This document shows, piece after piece, positions 1 through 3,622 of a stretch of 5,339 bases of DNA. How positions within the stretch are numbered: position 1 is the first letter of the stretch; the number at the start of each line of letters is the position of its first letter. The translations under genes and the position numbers were made by a program. This DNA comes from Planctomycetota bacterium. GTDB lineage: Bacteria; Planctomycetota; Planctomycetia; Planctomycetales; Planctomycetaceae. The DNA lies in assembly GCA_023429275.1 (NCBI GenBank), contig JAEYWB010000670.1, positions 1 to 5,339 on the forward strand. The letters run 5' to 3'. A model generated the notes under the pieces. It ran no database searches and was not told the origin of the DNA. It saw only the letters and a list, made by a program, of their open reading frames with translations.

Positions 1-104
1 GTTCAAGGTTCGAGCATTGCCGAGCTTTCGCATGATGTATCGCGCTCTGCTGGCGCGTCACGGCGAATCGGTCAGTCGTCCATACCCCGTCGCCCGATCC
101 GACA

Positions 105-1115
105 TCAGACCTCGAGCTTGTAATGCCGCAGCGCATTCCCTGACCACAACTTCCGCTGGTCCTCCGCCGGCCGCGTCCGGATGATCTCGGTGAGCGCGGC
201 CACCCAGACCTCCAGGGGACGCCCGAGAAGACAGACCGGCCAGTCGCTGCCGAAGACGACCCGCTCGGGACCGAAGGCGTCGAGGCAGTGGTTAACGATC
301 GGCGCGAGCGACTCGGCCGCCGGAACCTTCTCGGGCAGGAACGCGATGACGCCCGAGATCTTGCAGATGACGTTGGGCCGCTTCGCCAGCCGATCGATAT
401 CGCGTTTCCAGTCCGCCGCCTTGTGTGCCGGTGCCTGGGAGGGATCGAGCTTCGGATTGAAAGCCCTCGCATCGGCATTGCCGCAGTGATCCAGGATGAA
501 CCGCGTGTCGGGGCATTCCTCGGAGAGTCGGACGCCGTCCGAGAGATTGGTCGGCTTGAGGACGAGGTCAAAGCTCCGGTCATGCTCGCCGAGCCAGCGG
601 ATGCTCTTCACGAAGGTCTTGCCGAGGCAGGTCCCCGGCGGCGTCCCGTCTCCATGCAGGACACGCCGGATCCCTTTGACGTAGGGAGAGAGCACGACCG
701 ACTCGATGGCGGCCGGGAACCGCTCGTCCTCCGGCCGGCCGCCAATCACGGCGGCGACCAGCTTCGAATCGGGATCCTTCGCGAGGGAAATGACGTGTTC
801 GGCCTCCGCGGCGAGCTGTTCGGGAGCGACATCCACTTCCATGTAGAGGCTGCGGATGTTCAGTCCGGCTGTCGCCTCACGGTATTCCGGGAGACCAAAG
901 GTCTTGTTGAGGATGGGCGGGACACCGCTGAGCCAGGGGAGCTTCTGTCGTTTCAGGTCCCACAGGTGCTGGTGGCAGTCGATCACGAGCGACCGGGGGT
1001 CCTCCGCCGCATGGGCCGGGGAAACCGCCGTGAAGGCGCTTCCAGCGGCAATCGCCGGGATCGAGACCAGGGAGCTCTGAAGAAACTGGCGTCGGCTGAG
1101 CATCGGGGATCTCAT
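105..1115 (-). CDS. Tat-exported amidohydrolase-2 family (COG3618-like) metal-dependent hydrolase
   Basis: A 336-residue TIM-barrel metal-dependent hydrolase, related to L-fuconolactonase and other lactonases; the exact substrate cannot be read from sequence. Residues 1-36 form a Tat signal peptide: the twin-arginine motif SRRQFLQ (R8, R9), then a hydrophobic stretch and a probable cleavage site after AHA (34-36), so the mature enzyme should act outside the cytoplasm. The mature part opens with DCHQHLWD, whose H48 and H50 fit the HxH metal or substrate site. Further family landmarks are LKPTN (K187), ILDHCGN (H210) and the C-terminal VFGSDWP, whose D291 is the expected catalytic or metal-binding aspartate. 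All expected landmarks are present and the length is normal for a family member plus signal peptide. The start at 1115 is the longest choice. ATG at 1103 (giving MLSRRQFL) is an equally good start and keeps the Tat motif; neither has a clear Shine-Dalgarno. The gene diverges from the TPR gene and has no operon partner in view. Family assignment is firm, substrate unknown. Confidence 0.9.
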   Translation of the reverse strand: MRSPMLSRRQFLQSSLVSIPAIAAGSAFTAVSPAHAAEDPRSLVIDCHQHLWDLKRQKLPWLSGVPPILNKTFGLPEYREATAGLNIRSLYMEVDVAPEQLAAEAEHVISLAKDPDSKLVAAVIGGRPEDERFPAAIESVVLSPYVKGIRRVLHGDGTPPGTCLGKTFVKSIRWLGEHDRSFDLVLKPTNLSDGVRLSEECPDTRFILDHCGNADARAFNPKLDPSQAPAHKAADWKRDIDRLAKRPNVICKISGVIAFLPEKVPAAESLAPIVNHCLDAFGPERVVFGSDWPVCLLGRPLEVWVAALTEIIRTRPAEDQRKLWSGNALRHYKLEV

Positions 1116-1141
1116 GCGAAGAAGTTGATGAGTCCCTTGAG

Positions 1142-1170
1142 ACTATCCTGTCCCGCCGTGGCCCCGTCCA
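1142..1170 (-). promoter_or_regulatory. Possible sigma70-like promoter for the amidohydrolase gene
   Basis: Read on the minus strand, TGGACG (1170-1165) lies 17 nt before GATAGT (1147-1142), each matching the sigma70 consensus at 4 of 6 positions. It sits 26 nt upstream of the ATG at 1115. The spacing is ideal but the hexamers are weak, so this is only a candidate. Confidence 0.22.
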
Positions 1171-1185
1171 GCCGGCGGGCTCAGG

Positions 1186-1199
1186 GGAGGCCGGCCTCC
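1186..1199. repeat. 14-bp perfect palindrome in the divergent intergenic region
   Basis: GGAGGCC is followed immediately by its reverse complement GGCCTCC, with no spacer. It lies about 15 nt upstream of the candidate minus-strand -35 box and about 58 nt upstream of the plus-strand -35 box, where an operator for a dimeric regulator could sit. In GC-rich DNA a palindrome of this length can also arise by chance, and the site could belong to a dispersed intergenic repeat. Confidence 0.35.
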
Positions 1200-1216
1200 G
1201 GGTGTTTCCATGCGAC

Positions 1217-1239
1217 CTGACCGCCAGGGAGGCGGTCGG
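1217..1239. repeat. Strong GC-rich hairpin between the divergent genes
   Basis: GACCGCC (1219-1225) pairs perfectly with GGCGGTC (1231-1237) around the 5-nt loop AGGGA. The stem extends by one T-G wobble and one C-G pair to 1217/1239. No T-run follows on either strand, so it does not look like an intrinsic terminator of either gene. It lies upstream of both candidate promoters and is probably not transcribed from them. It may be a DNA-level regulatory element or part of a dispersed repeat. Confidence 0.4.
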
Positions 1240-1256
1240 CCGCGGCGACCCGCAGG

Positions 1257-1284
1257 TTGCAACTCCGGCAGATTTCGGTAAAAT
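1257..1284 (+). promoter_or_regulatory. Candidate sigma70-like promoter for the TPR/alpha-CTD gene
   Basis: TTGCAA (1257-1262, 4 of 6 to consensus) and TAAAAT (1279-1284, 5 of 6) are separated by 16 nt. They sit in the only clearly AT-rich patch of an otherwise GC-rich intergenic region. Transcription would start near 1291, leaving a leader of about 70 nt before the ATG at 1360. It may drive the TPR gene and the two genes behind it. Confidence 0.45.
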
Positions 1285-1290
1285 TCTGCG

Positions 1291-1359
1291 TTTTGGCTCT
1301 CGCGACAGGCAGCCCCGGCTGCGCTGCGCTCCCCGTATCTCGTGTCGAGACCTCCGGTT
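1291..1359 (+). other. Probable 5' leader of the TPR/alpha-CTD gene, with small hairpins
   Basis: Two inverted repeats are visible. GCAGC (1309-1313) pairs with GCTGC (1318-1322). TCTCG (1338-1342) pairs with CGAGA (1346-1350) around TGT, ending 9 nt before the ATG at 1360. A second TCTCG at 1298-1302 could pair with the same CGAGA. The only Shine-Dalgarno-like bases (GAGA, 1347-1350) lie inside the second stem. The stems are short, so any role in translation is speculation. Confidence 0.2.
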
Positions 1360-2661
1360 ATGGTTACGTTTGACTTCCTCTCCACCCTGCGGGATTCGTC
1401 AAGCTTCGGGAAGGAAGACATTAAGAAGATGCTGAGCGCGGCCTCGGGGGTCGGCGCCGGCGACTTCCGTCGTGCCGTCGAGACCGTGAACAACGAAGCC
1501 AGCGCCAACCCGACCCTCAAGGTCCGGGCGGGAATCGGTTTCTTCTTCCTCGGCCAGCCCCAGAAGGCGGTCGACACCCTGCTCAACTGTAAGGACGGGC
1601 TCGGCCGGTACTATCTCGCCCAGGCCTATTCGACGATGAACCGGCATGAAGAAGCCGCTCATGAGTTCGATGAAGCGGCCAAGCTCGGCGAGAACAAGAT
1701 TGAGTGCCAGCTCCGTCGAGCCGGCGAGCTCCGCCGCATGGGCGAGCTCGACAAGGCCGAAGAGATCATCCGCAGCACCGGGGCCGAAGGGGCCCGCCTT
1801 GCCGAATACAGCTACCAGATGGGATGTGTGATGTCGGACCGTGGGGACACCTACGGCGCCATCGAGTACTTCGAGCGCGCGGTCGACATGGACCCGCACC
1901 ACCAGCGGGCCCTGTTCTCGCTCGCCGTCCAGGCGTCGCGGCAGGGGAACGACGACGACGCGATCCGCCTTTACGAGCGGTGCCTGTCGAAGCCGCCGTT
2001 CTTCTCGGGCGCGCTCCTGAACCTGGGCCTGCTGTACGAAGACCGCGACAATTTTCCCGCCGCCAAGTACTGCTTCGAACGCGTTCTGAAGTACGAGCCG
2101 ACGAACGAGCGTGCGTGGCTGTACCTGAAGGACATCGAAGCAACGAGCGGCCAGTTCGTCGACGACGAGACCCTCAAGCAGCAGCAGAAGCTCGAGCAGC
2201 TCCTCGCCCGCCCGGTCACGGACTTCGAGCTTTCGGTCCGCAGCCGCAACTGCCTTGCCGGGATGAACATCAACACCCTCGGCGACCTGACGACGATCTC
2301 CGAGCAGGAGCTCCTCGCCGGCAAGAACTTCGGCGAAACGTCGCTGAAGGAAGTCCGCGAGCTGATGGGCCTGCACGGCCTGAAGATCGGCCAGAACCTT
2401 CACGAGAAGCCGCGGGAAGCGGGAGTCGACTACCGCGACCTGTCGCCCGAAGAGCAGGCGACGCTGTCGATGCCGGTCGGCGACCTCAACCTGTCGGTCC
2501 GCAGCCGCAAGTGCATGACCCGCCTCGGCATCACGACCGTCGGTGAGCTGCTCAATCGGACGCCGGACGAACTTCTCTCCGCGAAGAACTTCGGTGTGAC
2601 GTCGCTGAACGAAATCCGCGCGAAGCTGACGGAGCACAACCTGAAGCTGCGTAACGACTGA
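1360..2661 (+). CDS. TPR protein with two tandem RNA polymerase alpha-CTD-like domains
   Basis: A 433-residue cytoplasmic protein with no signal peptide or membrane segment. Residues about 55-250 form a tetratricopeptide superhelix of roughly six units. The clearest are 82-109, 149-180 (ending in AIEYFERAVDMDP), 183-210 and 217-248 (ending in AAKYCFERVLKYEP). A glutamine- and charge-rich linker (about 268-283) leads to two copies of the helix-hairpin-helix domain found at the C-terminus of RNA polymerase alpha: residues 284-346 (starting RPVTDFELSVRSRNCL) and 371-431 (starting MPVGDLNLSVRSRKCM). In alpha this domain contacts UP-element DNA and activators. The protein lacks the alpha N-terminal dimerisation domain, so it is not RpoA and should not be named so. 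A scaffold or regulator acting on transcription is the likely role, by inference. ATG 1360 is chosen over the in-frame GTG at 1342, which adds six residues and has no better ribosome site. It is followed after 29 nt by the small gene, probably on the same transcript. Confidence 0.92.
   Translation: MVTFDFLSTLRDSSSFGKEDIKKMLSAASGVGAGDFRRAVETVNNEASANPTLKVRAGIGFFFLGQPQKAVDTLLNCKDGLGRYYLAQAYSTMNRHEEAAHEFDEAAKLGENKIECQLRRAGELRRMGELDKAEEIIRSTGAEGARLAEYSYQMGCVMSDRGDTYGAIEYFERAVDMDPHHQRALFSLAVQASRQGNDDDAIRLYERCLSKPPFFSGALLNLGLLYEDRDNFPAAKYCFERVLKYEPTNERAWLYLKDIEATSGQFVDDETLKQQQKLEQLLARPVTDFELSVRSRNCLAGMNINTLGDLTTISEQELLAGKNFGETSLKEVRELMGLHGLKIGQNLHEKPREAGVDYRDLSPEEQATLSMPVGDLNLSVRSRKCMTRLGITTVGELLNRTPDELLSAKNFGVTSLNEIRAKLTEHNLKLRND
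2209..2397 (+). repeat. First alpha-CTD-like domain repeat within the TPR gene
   Basis: This segment encodes residues 284-346. Matched by eye to E. coli RpoA, the DNA-contact positions R265, N268, N294, G296, S299 and E302 correspond to R294, N297, N323, G325, S328 and E331, all conserved. K298 is replaced by T327. It shares 26 of 54 aligned residues with the second copy (hand alignment), and 17 identical bases (2233-2249 and 2494-2510) cover the SVRSR motif. Confidence 0.8.
2470..2652 (+). repeat. Second alpha-CTD-like domain repeat within the TPR gene
   Basis: This segment encodes residues 371-431, almost to the C-terminus. The R265 equivalent is kept (R381), as are those of N294 (N410), G296 (G412), S299 (S415) and E302 (E418). 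The N268 equivalent is K384 and the K298 equivalent is T414. The copy is joined to the first by a linker of about 24 residues (347-370) containing proline and acidic residues, so the two domains could move independently. Confidence 0.8.
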
Positions 2662-2666
2662 TCGAT

Positions 2667-2682
2667 GCCGGTCTCCACCGGC
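2667..2682 (+). promoter_or_regulatory. Intercistronic hairpin abutting the small gene's ribosome site
   Basis: GCCGGT (2667-2672) and ACCGGC (2677-2682) form a perfect 6-bp stem around a CTCC tetraloop, 5 nt after the TPR stop codon. No T-run follows, so a terminator is unlikely. The 3' arm ends at the first base of the CGGAG ribosome site of the next gene. It could influence translation of that gene or the relative stability of the two message halves. Confidence 0.35.
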
Positions 2683-2686
2683 GGAG
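2682..2686 (+). promoter_or_regulatory. Shine-Dalgarno of the small gene
   Basis: CGGAG lies 4 nt before the ATG at 2691. The spacing is shorter than ideal, but it supports this start over the in-frame ATG at 2769. Confidence 0.4.
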
Positions 2687-2690
2687 CACG

Positions 2691-2978
2691 ATGTCGCCCT
2701 CACCGAAGCCACCGCCGTCGTGTTCTGAGGACCCGATCTTACGGGACCGGGTCCGTCGGGCGCGAGAGATGTCGCCGGAGGAGAAGCTGCTCGGCGGATT
2801 CCGCCTCTTCCAGTTGTCCTGCGAGATGGCTCGAGCGGGAATCCGGGCGCAGTTTCCGGAGCTGGACGAGCAAGGCGTGGAACGAGAGCTTCAGCGCCGT
2901 CTCGATCTTCAGCGCCGGCTGGAGGAGCGTGATCTCTATCGCCCCCTGGGCGTTGAAAGCAGTGAGGCCTCGCCGTGA
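2691..2978 (+). CDS. Small conserved-type protein paired with the nucleotidyltransferase
   Basis: A 95-residue soluble protein of unknown function. The first 15 residues are proline- and serine-rich and probably disordered. The conserved-looking core runs from about residue 23 to 80: RAREMSPEEKLLGGFRLFQL, then a predicted helix through CEMARAGIRAQFP, then a strongly charged helix (ELDEQGVERELQRRLDLQRR) that could form a coiled coil. I recognise this pattern (MSPEEKL, an IRxQFP motif, a closing RRLDLxRRLE helix) from memory as an uncharacterised partner often found just upstream of small nucleotidyltransferase-fold proteins. No HEPN-type RX4-6H motif or helix-turn-helix is evident. The stop overlaps the next start (GTGA), so the two are probably translationally coupled and may bind each other. 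An antitoxin or adaptor role is inference only. ATG 2769 (residue 27) would leave just the core and is a possible alternative start. Confidence 0.75.
   Translation: MSPSPKPPPSCSEDPILRDRVRRAREMSPEEKLLGGFRLFQLSCEMARAGIRAQFPELDEQGVERELQRRLDLQRRLEERDLYRPLGVESSEASP
2963..2967 (+). promoter_or_regulatory. Shine-Dalgarno supporting the GTG start of the nucleotidyltransferase gene
   Basis: TGAGG ends 7 nt before the GTG at 2975 and lies inside the end of the upstream gene. Good spacing and the 4-nt overlap with the upstream stop make the GTG start convincing. Confidence 0.5.
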
Positions 2979-3517
2979 CCGGGTTCGACGCGGTCGTCCG
3001 GCTGATCGACATCCTGGATGCCCGCGCCGTCGAGTACATGCTGGTTGGATCACTCGCGAGCAATCTCTACGGGATCCTTCGCTCGACGAACGACGCGGAC
3101 TTTGTGCTGGCTCTGCCGGCCGCAAGTTTAGGGCCGATCGTGAAGGAGCTTGGCAAAGGATATCGACTCGATCCTCAGATCTCCTTTGAGGCGATCACGG
3201 GCACAATTCGGCGAGTCGTGTACTCACCACCCGGCAACCTGACCCTGGAGACGTTTCAGCTCAGCGACGATTCCTTCGATCAGGAGCGGTTTGCCCGCCG
3301 TGTGCGGATTCGAGTCGAGGCATTTGACCGAACGGTCTCGGTTCCGACGGCAGAAGACATCATCAACAAGTTGCAATGGTCGCGGCCAAAGGACTTCGAG
3401 GACGCTTTTGGAGTTTTGGCCGTTCAGCGTGATCGACTCGATTGGACCTATCTCGAAAAGTGGACGACGGCTCACGGAACGCGTGAGCGACTTGAAGAGT
3501 TGAAGGCGAGAGCCTGA
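2975..3517 (+). CDS. Nucleotidyltransferase-fold protein (AbiEii/DUF6036-like)
   Basis: A 180-residue cytoplasmic protein of the DNA polymerase beta-type nucleotidyltransferase superfamily. Residues 20-44 carry the core signature: a hydrophobic strand, then GS (25-26), then NDADF, in which D40 and D42 are the paired metal-binding acids. The third acidic position appears to be E92 in TLETFQL, where relatives usually have KxDLF-type aspartate. The C-terminal part (PTAEDIINKLQW at 125-136, then KDFEDAFGVLAVQ at 139-151 and LDWTYLEKW at 155-163) matches the helical region typical of AbiEii/DUF6036-like proteins. The length is normal and the reading frame intact. Such proteins transfer nucleotides to RNA or protein targets in some toxin systems; here the substrate is unknown. 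The start is GTG, overlapping the upstream stop by 4 nt. The gene is visibly lower in GC than its neighbours (52-55 percent in three hand-counted 60-base lines, against 65-67 percent in one line each of the TPR and U32 genes), which hints at transfer. Confidence 0.85.
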   Translation: MTGFDAVVRLIDILDARAVEYMLVGSLASNLYGILRSTNDADFVLALPAASLGPIVKELGKGYRLDPQISFEAITGTIRRVVYSPPGNLTLETFQLSDDSFDQERFARRVRIRVEAFDRTVSVPTAEDIINKLQWSRPKDFEDAFGVLAVQRDRLDWTYLEKWTTAHGTRERLEELKARA

Positions 3518-3622
3518 AGAGTTGGAACAGGCGCGAAGCTTTGACCAGTACAATTCCGTCGTCGCCTTTCCAATCGACGGCATCTTAGATCAGGCTGACG
3601 TACCGAAATCGCTATTGTCCCG
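3518..3622 (+). promoter_or_regulatory. Intergenic spacer with a weak hairpin and a possible -10 element
   Basis: This 105-nt spacer separates the nucleotidyltransferase gene from the U32 gene. CCGTCG (3556-3561) can pair with CGACGG (3575-3580) around a 13-nt loop, but no T-run follows. TACAAT (3549-3554) matches a -10 box at 5 of 6 positions, with no well-spaced -35 box. The U32 gene may have its own promoter here; the evidence is thin. Confidence 0.2.

Noticed and set aside
60..106. ATG overlapping the amidohydrolase stop (TGATG), suggesting a coupled downstream minus-strand gene
   Set aside because: The frame closes after 15 codons.
1..180. An open frame entering from the left edge in frame 2
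   Set aside because: Its translation shows no recognisable motif and its second half is antisense to the amidohydrolase; bases 1-104 hold nothing I can call.
288..1220. A 310-codon open frame on the plus strand opposite the amidohydrolase
   Set aside because: It is antisense to a gene with clear family motifs and a Tat signal; its own translation shows no domain.
1945..1965. GAC-triplet run as a microsatellite
   Set aside because: It is short and encodes a plausible acidic turn between TPR helices, so it needs no separate explanation.
1360..2661. Calling the TPR gene rpoA because of its alpha-CTD similarity
   Set aside because: The alpha N-terminal assembly domain is absent and replaced by TPRs, and the CTD is duplicated.
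1399..3063. A 554-codon open frame on the minus strand opposite the TPR and small genes
   Set aside because: It spans three genes antisense, has low-complexity arginine-, leucine- and valine-rich composition with no recognisable domain, and is explained by GC-rich codon bias in the real genes.
2665..3189. A 174-codon plus-strand frame overlapping the small and nucleotidyltransferase genes
   Set aside because: It is out of frame with both motif-bearing proteins and is serine- and arginine-rich without a domain.
3556..3590. Intrinsic terminator after the nucleotidyltransferase gene
   Set aside because: The stem has only 6 bp with a 13-nt loop, and no T-run follows.
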